Source of the DNA: Dysidea avara
Taxonomy: Eukaryota; Porifera; Demospongiae; Dictyoceratida; Dysideidae
Direction of reading: 5' to 3'
Assembly: GCF_963678975.1 (NCBI RefSeq)
Contig: NC_089274.1
Coordinates: 5,568,001-5,632,000, forward strand
DNA: 64,000 nt
The translations under genes were made by a program, and so were the position numbers. Below are positions 54,581 through 64,000 of the stretch, in pieces. A model generated the notes under the pieces. It did no database searches and was not told where the DNA came from. It saw only the letters and a list, made by a program, of their open reading frames with translations. Position 1 is the first letter of the stretch. Each line of letters starts with the position of its first letter.

Positions 54581-57329
54581 ATTGCTAATTTTGGGGGCTA
54601 CGCCACAATACTAATATGATACCTAGAGTATTAATTGCTAATCTGCTATTATGGGTACATAATTATGATAATGCATAGTTTCATCTGATTATAAAAACAG
54701 TCTACCCCAGGCTACCTATTTTGGAGCAAATCTCCTGGTGTTTACAATCATATTAATTCAAAGTGTATCATATCATTTATGTACTTCACTCTAATAAAGT
54801 TGAGAGTTATTGATTTACTGATATGATTTACTCTATGTATTCAGCTAGAGCCATTCTACTGACTAGGGCCATTCTTCCTTGCAGGAGTGACAGCATATAT
54901 ACAGCAATACTAGCTATACACAGCATTAAAAAATATCTACACTGAACCAAGAACAACTGGTCACAACAAAAGCTTAATTATTTCAGACAGCTACGACCCA
55001 AATGTAAAGCTGAAAATTATACATCATTAAGTAGATGTGTATGCATGATAATCATGTCAGAATTGCTGGTAGTGAAGATTTTTAATAGCAATATGGAAAA
55101 GAATCATATTCCACCAGTGAGAAGTGGTAAACCTGAAAAACCTCTGAGTAAATGAGCAAAATAGTTATTTGTCCTAGTTTTATGTTGAGAATGGCAGCAA
55201 CCAACTGAACTTAACTGGAGGTGACAAAGGAATTGGTGGTATTGGCAAAACATAAGAAAGGAGAACTGAAATTGAATAAGTTTCCTAAATGGCAACCAAC
55301 TGAATTGTGGATATATAGTACTGAGATATATTGACCATCTGTACTGCCTGCATGGTTTTTCATACGTTCCAGCCGATGTAACGACTGTTGACAAAATGCA
55401 GACCAGGGAGGACATAATACAAGTGAGATAAAGTAACAGGTCAATGCTTTTGACAGTTAATAAGGTAAAGATGCTATATCTTGCAAATTGAGATATTTGG
55501 TGGGCCCATGTTATATATATAGCTTACAGTCAAAAAACAATACTGTACTGATTTCAGATTAGAGTTACTTAGGAAGCTCTGGAAACTTCACTTTGAACCA
55601 CATGACACTGGATTTTGTCAAAATTTTAAGTCAGTTATGTATATAAGTATCAGTTGCAACTGTGTATTCACAGAAGCTGTTGCAAGGGTGGAAGTAGCAC
55701 TACTGCAATGGGGTCAAATACATGAGTATTTGTGTTAATTACAAATTTTGAGTAATTGTATTTGTAGTTTAAAAACTGGATGTATTTGTAAGTAAATACT
55801 TTCCTGATGTATTTAAAAACTTACAGTTATTTCTAAAACTTTTACCAAAATAAGATTATAAAATCAAATGAATCTTTGATCATAAGCAGTCATTTGAACA
55901 TCAGCGGGAGTCAGAGCCCCAACCAAGAAAATGACATTTTCAATGATTTGATAGATGAGACGATATCCCAAAAAATATCACTTCAGTGGTTGACTGTCAC
56001 CACGCTTACCACAAGAGAAGATCCACTGAAGTTCTAAGGCTGGGAGATTATATCAACTGTGGGATTAATTGTGATTGTCTCTGAACATTGTGATGTTGAG
56101 ATGTGGATTATAAATGATCGTGACGTTGTGAAATCACATGCAAGTGTGTATTAGCAAATTCAATGGTGTCACGTACGTACTGTTGTGGAGGAACTCAGTC
56201 TGGAAACAAGCCTACACTTTTGAGACAGTTTATTGTGTGAATAAATAGACAAAATAGCCTACCCGGCCTATTAAAAACCATTGAATTTCTATATAAGGAT
56301 ACTATTATTCATTATATTAAACTGTAACTGACTATGGCCTTTATTGTAGCTGTACACAATATTAATGTCACCTTTTTTGTTAAAATAAATTGTTATTATA
56401 AAGTTATGCATATAGGATGCTAATGATACATATGTTGCATCCTACAATCATGAAAGTAGCAAAATTTTACAATTGCTCAGCCCTATTAAGTTCTGGAAAC
56501 TAAATATTCCTTGTTGGCTAAACTATAGCAACCCAATTTTTGTGTGTGCCGGCTTTGTATGCACCCATTGAAAGACTTTGGCTAAAAATTGTTTTTTACA
56601 ACTAGCCTATATAACCTGAGACTGGGGGGGGGGGGGGGGTGAAGAGAGGGCTTGTGTGACAAAGTGCCAGTAAAGAGGAAAACTGTAGGGATTTCTAGTG
56701 GAGTCTGGAGCATCTTAGAAAGCTAAAGGGACAAAATTAAAAAATATAAGAACTACATATAATTGTGTACATGCAAGTCTTGTTTTATTGGATTTTATGG
56801 TAATTTTATTAATTTTTATAGCGCACTGTAAGAAAGAAGATTAAAACTAGTTGGATTGTAAGGCAAATTTTAATCAAAGAGTAGACCACAAAATGGAAAC
56901 TTTTCTAAATGACTATCTCAAGATTGGATCTTGAGGTACTTTTAGTCAAATCCCTGCCGTAGTAAATTAAGATGTACAACACTTAGGTATATTATTATAA
57001 CTTTGAGTTTACACTTTTCTGTGGTGTAGATGGCTATTTTTGTCTCTGAGTTTTACAACTAGCTAGCCCAATCTGCATTTACAACTAGCCAAAAGTCATT
57101 TACAACTAGCTTTTCAGCCACAACTAGTCCTGCTTCCAGGATAGTGTAGGAGTTAAATCAGTGGTGTGCAATGATTAGTACAATGAAATATAAAATATGA
57201 AAATGATGATCTTTATATATTTAGTGGAGGAATGTTGGTGTTACATACCAGTAGTTGTGTATTAACAAGTGTTGGCCATAGTTACATGCATATAGCTTAA
57301 ATCTTCAGTTTAATTTATTAATGTGACGT
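54581..57329. other. Intergenic, no gene recognised
   Basis: No RTK-like kinase exons are found here although the duplicated receptor segment lies just upstream. A G-run is at 56626-56639. A stretch at 55690-56160 rich in TATTTGTA/ACAAATAC looks like an old MITE interior without clear ends. Confidence 0.5.
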
Positions 57330-59194
57330 TTTTGTGTATAATCTTGAGTATCTCATTTACATATGGCTTCTCCAAAACTCTAAATCTGATCTCTTTCAAA
57401 CCACTGAATCTGAAGATTTAACGAGCAATAATGGTTTATCTTATCAATAAACATGTTTTTAGCTTATTAGCAATTTATGCTGTAGATGTGACAACAAATC
57501 AGTGCCTTTTTTAGCTTCATTGCACTTATGTTGATAGAAATTCACCTGTAAATGTAAATCCCAAGAGATGTTCACATTTAATGCAGTTTTGTTATAAAGA
57601 CTTGAGAAATATGCATAAGTCATTATGGGGAAATAATGGCACACTTTGATGGTTCATCTCTACCTATATTTCAGTACAGTGGAATCTCTCTTATCCGGGA
57701 AATCTGGTACATACATGTACTACCGTCAGTATCTCAGAAATTTCTGTAATTAAGAATTGCATGCTATTATGCTAAAGTGACTAACTTAAATACAAGTAAT
57801 GTTGTTTTTGCTATCAGTTAGAGCTATGCAGTTTAATGGGCAGAGGGGGGAGTCACTACAGAGCATTCATGGTCACTCCCTCAGGCTGTTAAAAATCCAT
57901 TATTATCACCTAGCAACCAAACAGTAGTTATTATTAGTAGAATAAACAAGCCACCAATCTGGTAAACAGCGACATTTAGGCTCCATGTCTGGATTCAGTA
58001 GAATGGAGTAGTGGAATGGAATGTTAATTATGATGTAACTTAGTGCTCATCATTTAATAAGACCACCTTCTAACAAAGACCACCTCTTTATAAAGACCGT
58101 TTTACTTTAATGCCTAAATTGTTGTTTTAGAGTGTATTCCCATAGGACAGTCTTATCAATGAATAGTACTTGTGCCACATGTTATGCCTAGAAAAGCCAG
58201 TGATTTACATGATACAACAATACCCCTATACAACTGTACAAAAAAGATGTGTCTACAAAACTAAGCAACTAAAAAGCTAATTAGTATGATAATATCTGGT
58301 GAGGCCAAGAATGAATGTTAATAGTACTGGTGTTTACAAAAAATCCTATATAACATTAATCCTCTATCATTGACTCGTGTAGTCTGACTGCATTCCTACC
58401 TTTAACTTTAATTAGCTAGTAAATTGGTACCTTTTATCAATAGTCATTGTAGAGGAGAAAAATGTGGCCAAATTACTAGCCAATTAGAGTTACAGAGAAT
58501 TAATTAGGAATACAGTAAGACTGCACAATAACGGACCAAATTTTTATAAATTCTAGTTAGTTGCCAGTATTAACATTCATTATTTAGGATCTCATCAGAT
58601 ATTAGCTCCTTTAGTCGTCAGGTACTTTTAGTTTCATGGACACGTCATTTTTGTACAGCCAAGCTGTTTCTGCATGGAGATATTGCTGTATTACAAATCA
58701 GATATTACTCTAACTTTTCTAGGCATGTGGCACACAACTGATCAATAAGACCATCCTTCTAAAACAACAAGATAGCAGTAATTTAAACATTAAAGTAAAA
58801 CGGTCTTTATAAAGAGGTGGTCTTTGTTAGAAGGTGGTCTTTATAAAGAAATGACCACTAAGTGAAATTACCTAATTACCATTTCATTCCACCATTCCAG
58901 TTCATTGAATCCAGATACCTCCTCCTTGTGCTTTCATCTAAACCAAACTTCATTACGGTGATTAATTTGCACTTTCCAGACAATGGAGGTGCCCAGATAA
59001 CAGAGGTCTGGATAAGAGAGGTTCCACTGTTTGTGCAGGGACTACTGATAGTGGAGGGTATAAATATCTATTTGATGAAGGGAGCATGGAGATAAGTATG
59101 AAAACTGTGTTGTTTTTCCTTTTTCTTAACACACTGGTATGGTGTGTCAGCTTCCATTACCACATTACACACCATGATTGTGTGTCTTGACTCA
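57330..59194 (+). repeat. Decayed 3' module of the composite family, split by a pogo-like element
   Basis: Left part has CTCTTTCAAACCACTGAA and GTAGATGTGACAACAAATCA near 57390-57510. The terminal hairpin in variant form (ACACAC...GTGTGT) with CTTGAC is at 59168-59194. The interval is interrupted by the element at 57677-59029. Confidence 0.5.
57677..59029. mobile_element. pogo/Tigger-like non-autonomous element with nested foldback
   Basis: Left CAGTGGAATCTCTCTTATCC; right end read inward CAGTGGAACCTCTCTTATCC. TA flanks the left; the right is TT. Inside, AGACCACCTTCTAACAAAGA at 58062 and its complement ending near 58845 bound a second inverted-repeat element of about 0.8 kb. No intact transposase. 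Confidence 0.75.
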
Positions 59195-59413
59195 ATCCTC
59201 AAGGATACATTAATAAAATAGCAAAACAAAATTAAATTCCCAAATATGTAATCTATAGGAACATAATAGCTTTAGTTAGCCATGCATGCACAGATACAAT
59301 GTACTTGCATCCCATATCTGAAAAGTTAGGTACATTGAGAACATTAATTTTATACATACATCAGTTATTTGTGTTCTCCAATTTTTCTAATAAACATAGC
59401 AAATACAAAGTTA

Positions 59414-61303
59414 TCATTCTGCCAGCACTGCTGCTGCTGCAAAAGCTATACACCCAACTACTATTCCCGTTGCAATGTTATAACCTGTGGTAAAACAAAG
59501 TAATATGAATATAAAACACAATTGCTATTACTGTGATAAAGTGGATTATCAGATGATGATTGTTGTTTGGGTGGAAAGAAGTCCACTGGATTAATTGCTA
59601 GGCTATTGCTCCAGGTGAAATTTTTGCAGCCATTATCAGCTCTAACCTGTACACATGTATATATAACAACAGTCTCACTTTAAAAAATGTCTATAGTTTC
59701 TGGGAGGCTGGTACCCCCCACACACCTGCTTATATGTACCTACCACTCTGGTGCACCTCCCCTTTTCAAAACCTGTAGCTATCCACCCCTGAATTTTGCT
59801 GCTGTCAAATTATTGTGCAATAAATGAAACTTGAATTATCCCGCTTTTTGTAAGATCCACTACCTTATAGCTATGCGTGAGTTACCTCTTACCTATGGGT
59901 GAGTGGTTAATATATATGCAGTAGACAAAATTCATACTTCACACATACACGGCTGAACACTTTTTGGTTCATTGCAAAATAATCTGCATGTCTACATGCA
60001 ATACAACTATATATGTATCACTGATTCCTATATTGAAGCTTTTGATATAATTATTGTAGTTTCTGTGTGCAAATATCTAAATTGTGGCAAAAATATCTGA
60101 ACAGTATAAATACCTGCATTTGCATTACTGTGCTAAGGCCACAATATATAGTACTCTGTAAACAGGGACACACTTAGGTAATCTGTGTTGCATGCTATGA
60201 CTGTTTAATTAGAGAATCTGGATTTTGCTTAAAATATTTCTTTGGAAATGGGTGGGGGAGGGAGAGAATGTACCTTCTCCAAAATTACCAGTGAGTTGCT
60301 TTGGCTGAGCACTAAACCAATATTAACTTTAGTATGGTAAAATATTGTAAACAGCTTTAGAATGTATAACAGGGTTAAGTTGAGAGGGGGTGCACCTGCT
60401 CATGTGCACTCTCCTAGATTTACCACTAAGCTTTTGCTTTTTCAAATTTTAAGACTTACCAATGTTTACTAAACATTATAAAGATAAAAGCATGCAGTTA
60501 CAAAATGCACACTTAATGCAATACACATATTATATACACGCAGACACACAGACATGCATTAAGTACTACGTATCATCAAACACATGTAACGTACTCTGAC
60601 GCTGATGATGGTAAATAGATCAATATATACATTCCTAAAAGTAGTTTCATTGTTCTGTAATATAAAATTTACTAACTTTTATGTACCACTATGCTATATA
60701 ATAATAATAAACAATTTATATTAAGTGGATCTGACAAGTAAAGGAGGGACCTCTCCCCACATGTTTCATTAAGTAGATTAGTGGTAATACATCCACACAA
60801 TAACAGCCATGCAAGCTGTGAAAAAGAGTCCAGCCTTCAATAGTCTGGGTGAAAAAAGTTGTGAAATCAAAAGTGGCAGCCAAAAAATGGCAGTATTGAC
60901 TAACATCATTGTTGCCATTTCTTGGCTGCCACTTTTGATATTATACTGTAGCACTCAGTTTTGCCTCATGCTATATTAGTTCCTCACCCATATCCTCATG
61001 ATATTTCCATATTGTACTGGCAGCAGTGCTTTAACTAGTACTAAATAAGTATATACCTACTTTACATATTTATATAAGCTACATGTATATATACAATAAA
61101 ACCAACATAACATAATTCAAATCATACCTTTGTTTTCTTTGATGTTATTACAGCTGTGTTGTTGTAATAAAATTCTACAACATAAAAGTTGATGTGCCCA
61201 TGAGTATGCTCTGGAAGAGCCCATGTTAGGTTGACTACTACAATATGGGTTTGTGTGCTATTTGAAAGCACAGTTAAATTTCTAGGAGCAGTAGGTGGAT
61301 GGC
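59414..61303 (-). pseudogene. Partial tandem duplicate of the RTK ectodomain/transmembrane region, truncated
   Basis: Exons 61128-61303, 60595-60654, 59532-59646 and 59414-59484 match RTK exons 15, 17, 18 and 19 in order, length and phase. The first keeps PPTAPRNLTVLSNSTQT and HINFYVVEFYYN; the third keeps VRADNGCKNFTWSN and PVDFFPPKQ. The transmembrane exon reads IATGIVVGCIAFAAAAVLAE and then meets TGA TAA (59416-59411), with a further in-frame TAG later. The frame is intact up to there and splice sites are retained. The cassette-exon equivalent is missing, no kinase exons follow in 52-59.4 kb, and upstream exons would lie right of 61.3 kb. It is either a pseudogene or a kinase-less decoy. 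Confidence 0.85.
60790..60945. repeat. Shortened foldback head of the composite family
   Basis: GTGGCAGCCAAAAAATGGCA and TGCCATTTCTTGGCTGCCAC pair around a short centre. The left arm continues into GCAAGCTGTGAAAAAGAGTC; the right arm is cut off. Lies in the intron between the first two exons of the duplicated receptor segment. Confidence 0.6.
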
Positions 61304-61353
61304 CTAGAAATACACAATAATTTCAAAATGCAAGACTGTTGTTTATTCAGATA

Positions 61354-61998
61354 TGTGACCTAGTCTGGGAAAACCGGTCTTATCGCCAATTTAAAAGTAT
61401 TGAGAAATGCTGGTTTCAAGTATTTAGTGTGTTGTAGCTTGCCAATGGTTGAAGCTATGTGTACCAAATTTTCATATGTTTTACACCAATTCCTTACCTT
61501 CCAGAGCATCCACTGTGCAAGTAGCCAACAACTAAGTTTCCTGCCATTTTAGATAGTTTTAAACCGAGGTTGACTATATCAGGCAAGCTGCAAAAGGGGT
61601 GGGAGGCAGGGGGGGGCCTGGAAGGCAGGTAAGATGGTGTTCAAAAATTGAAAGGGAAGGCGTAGGGATGAATTAGGCCAAGTTTTGGGCCATTCAGGTC
61701 ACAGAATTGGCTAAAATGAAAGGAAACTCACAACAGAGGTACTTATTCAACACCACAGAGCTGTACAGCCACATACAGTCATCCCCAGGCTGACCAGAGC
61801 TCCATTAAGGCCCCACACCACACATACGGATCGCCACTGGGCTTGGGAAAAGCAGCCAGCAAAACCAGACCACTCAAGTCTAGCTGATTTTGATTGTGGA
61901 ATTAGATAGTTTATTCATGTAGCTTTGTGTCCTGGGTGAAAAATCGAATCTGCTGACATGGGCGATAAGACCGGTTTTCTCAGACTGGATCACATGTA
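61354..61998. mobile_element. MITE with ~37-bp inverted ends (TATGTGACC family)
   Basis: Left TATGTGACCTAGTCTGGGAA then AACCGGTCTTATCGCC; right end read inward CATGTGATCCAGTCTGAGAA then AACCGGTCTTATCGCC. About 645 bp, non-coding. Lies 50 bp upstream of the duplicated receptor exon. Confidence 0.75.
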
Positions 61999-62159
61999 AT
62001 CCCTTACATACAACACCTACGTAACTATTTTGTCATAAGGCTCATGTTAAATCAAGACACGTGATAGAGCATCGTGTAGCCATGTACAGCCATGCAATGA
62101 ACAAGTGTGTATTACATAGTAACCACTGGCATTTTCATGCATCCATACCTTGATAAACA

Positions 62160-62295
62160 GAAGCTAACCATTTTTGCAGTACAAACTTCCTCAGGGTAGG
62201 AGGGCACCTGTTTTTTCACATTTGAGCTGAATCCTCCAGCTATCACTGAGATACACACCTTCAAAGTTTGTGTTTTCTATAGATTTTATTACTAG
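62160..62295 (-). repeat. Dispersed repeat also present at 19715-19825
   Basis: Minus-strand TTTGAAGGTGTGTATCTCAG then TGATAGCTGGA, CTACCCTGAGGAAG and CTGCAAAAATGGTTA match the plus strand at 19717-19815 in the same order. Function unknown. Confidence 0.5.
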
Positions 62296-62489
62296 CATTG
62301 GTACCTGCCCTATGTGCAGGACCATGTCCATCCACACTAACTAAAAGTCATAAGCATTAAATATCAGCACCATGTATTCACACAGAATGCATGAGGATAT
62401 CACTTTTAAGCCTGAAAGCAATAATACTGAAATGTTGTGACCATAACAGTACTGCATGTATCTAAGCTAAGCTAAGACAACTACTGTAT

Positions 62490-62492
<3 letters not shown>

Positions 62493-62524
<32 letters not shown>
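62493..62524. repeat. TA microsatellite
   Basis: GTGTGTATATATAT... dinucleotide run of about 30 bp. Confidence 0.9.
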
Positions 62525-62527
<3 letters not shown>

Positions 62528-62910
62528 TACCACACAGGTGTGCAATACCTGTAACATCATTTGACGACTTTCACTGACCAGTATCAAAAAGAAATACCAT
62601 AGCATTGGTACCTGTTCTACAGTGCAGGACTTGCTGTATTGTTTGGAACCAAGCATTAAACTTCAGTACCATTTATGTATGTATAGCTATGTAGCATGCA
62701 TGGTGATGTCACATTAAATATGAGGCTGCATCCTGCAAGTACATGGAAATAATGTAAATGATGCAGGCGGGTAAGCTTAACATCAGAGCTATGAGTAGCA
62801 CACATTCAGAAAAGAATGTTGCACAAGTAAGAAAAATGCATCTTATAATATAGAAAAAAAGATTGAACTAAAAAGGTTGCCAAAGCAAAAAAAAGGAAAG
62901 GAAAAAATCA

Positions 62911-62985
62911 CCATCTGGAATTGAACTCAGACCTAGGCTAGGGTTTATGAGGCACATGCCTTGACCACTTAGCTGAACCTCTAAC
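62911..62985 (-). repeat. tRNA-derived SINE-like segment
   Basis: On the minus strand GTTCAGCTAAGTGGTCAAGG resembles an A box with flanking D arm, and GAGTTCAATTCC a B box, at tRNA spacing. The anticodon arm does not fold, so a functional tRNA is unlikely. Confidence 0.5.
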
Positions 62986-63551
62986 ATTTTTGGGAAGACA
63001 TTAAAAACTATCTAATAAAAGCATGTACTGAGGATTTGCAAATCTTTGCAACAGGTCTGTGAAGTGTAAAGCGGAAAATGTGATCCAGTATGTCACTTCC
63101 TACCTTTCACTCATGTAATGGTGTAGACCAGACCAATGGTTGTGATTCAACCAAGTTGCTTGTTGATAGATTTTAAACTCATGCGTCAGTGTTTCACTTG
63201 TCTCATGACATGTTATAAGAATTTTAAATTTTACGTGATAGAGATGCACGTGAATGCATTGCACTTAGGCACTGCAAAGATTTGGAAATCCTCAGTATAT
63301 GTTGAATGGTATAGGTGTTTACTTGTGGCTTGGCTTGCATGTGGTTTATAGAAAGAATTTCAACCAAATATTTGTGTACTAATAGCACTGTAAATGACAA
63401 ATGATTGCAGTTAGAAGCTTCATATAGAAACGAGGTAATTCTTAATGATGAGCACTTTGTTTGGCACGAAAACCACTTCAATATGTGCATCAGCTGGCAA
63501 GAAAATTGTTGGATGCCATCAGAATTGTAGATGGGACAGCTTTTCAGTTAA

Positions 63552-63681
<130 letters not shown>

Positions 63682-63699
63682 CAAGTATATATAAGAAAC

Positions 63700-64000
63700 A
63701 AATGAGTGTTGCACAGTAGGGATATCGATATTCACTTCTTATTGTTTTACAATATGTAGACATTACGTACTACTCCGATCCAGCTTGTTTCAGTACTTTT
63801 TATTGCAGCACTATACACTGTCCCTACTCTAATTTAAAATTTAAAATTTTTTCTTATACTTGTTTGTGGACTTTTTTGCAAGCTCATGACCACTAAAGAG
63901 CCTGCTTTTCGCAAAACTAGTCGCAATATTATACAGAGTTAATCACAGCACTATGGTTTTACTAGATTATGACTCATGCAATAACAACTAGTTAGTGGGC
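63700..64000. mobile_element. Partial third copy of the 23112-24075 foldback family
   Basis: GTAGGGATATCGATATTCAC then TTCTTATTGTTTTAC, ACTACTCCGATCCAGCTTGT, CCCTACTCTAATTTAAAAT and TACTTGTTTGTGGACTTTTT follow the right arm and start of body of 23270-23430. It runs to the window edge. Confidence 0.65.

Noticed and set aside
62911..62985. Possible tRNA gene
   Set aside because: A- and B-box-like sequences are present but the anticodon and acceptor stems do not form, so it is treated as a SINE head.

Overview
The window is eukaryotic, AT-rich and repeat-dense. Its genes are cut into many short exons with GT-AG junctions and introns from about 50 bp to several kb. There are no operons, Shine-Dalgarno sites or long bacterial reading frames. 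A receptor tyrosine kinase with fibronectin III domains shows it is animal DNA. Compact Cys-rich exons, a very high load of small non-autonomous DNA transposons, and L2/CR1-type retrotransposon fragments fit a sponge (demosponge) genome best. The sponge assignment is inference, not proof.

Layout. (1) 1-2.9 kb: two short exons and a 91-codon ORF on the minus strand, probably a gene running off the left edge, with small MITEs between them. (2) 3.4-13.8 kb: a nested stack of mobile elements that can be unpicked from target-site duplications. A PIF/Harbinger-like MITE was split by a hAT-like element (3570-13607, 8-bp TSD). That element now contains a second hAT element carrying a reverse-transcriptase tail, two diverged copies of a small split-ORF locus, a composite foldback/tandem-array element, and further MITEs. 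(3) 13.8-17.3 kb: a hAT MITE and decayed coding remnants of transposons. (4) 17,557-51,901, minus strand: one receptor tyrosine kinase gene of 25 constitutive exons plus one possible cassette exon. It runs from signal peptide through Cys-rich modules, FN3-like domains and a transmembrane helix to a complete kinase domain. Its introns hold most of the remaining mobile elements, including a second composite element with a 3.9-kb tandem array. (5) 52-59.2 kb: intergenic repeats, including a palindrome of almost 0.8 kb and nested MITEs. (6) 59,414-61,303, minus strand: a partial tandem duplicate of the receptor's last FN3 domain and transmembrane segment. It ends at two consecutive stop codons inside the transmembrane helix, and no kinase exons follow it. 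(7) 61.3-64 kb: MITEs, a tRNA-derived SINE-like element and a long GATA microsatellite.

The receptor was assembled by matching splice phases. The exons join without phase conflict into a reading frame of 1029 residues (1092 with the 189-nt cassette exon). One boundary, the start of exon 10, is uncertain. The most unusual material is a composite repeat family built as foldback head, spacer, tandem array of about 30-bp units, 3' module, and terminal hairpin. It recurs with very different array lengths, and one copy ends a few bases from a receptor splice donor. A short motif centred on CTCTATTAGAG also recurs in otherwise unrelated transposon families.
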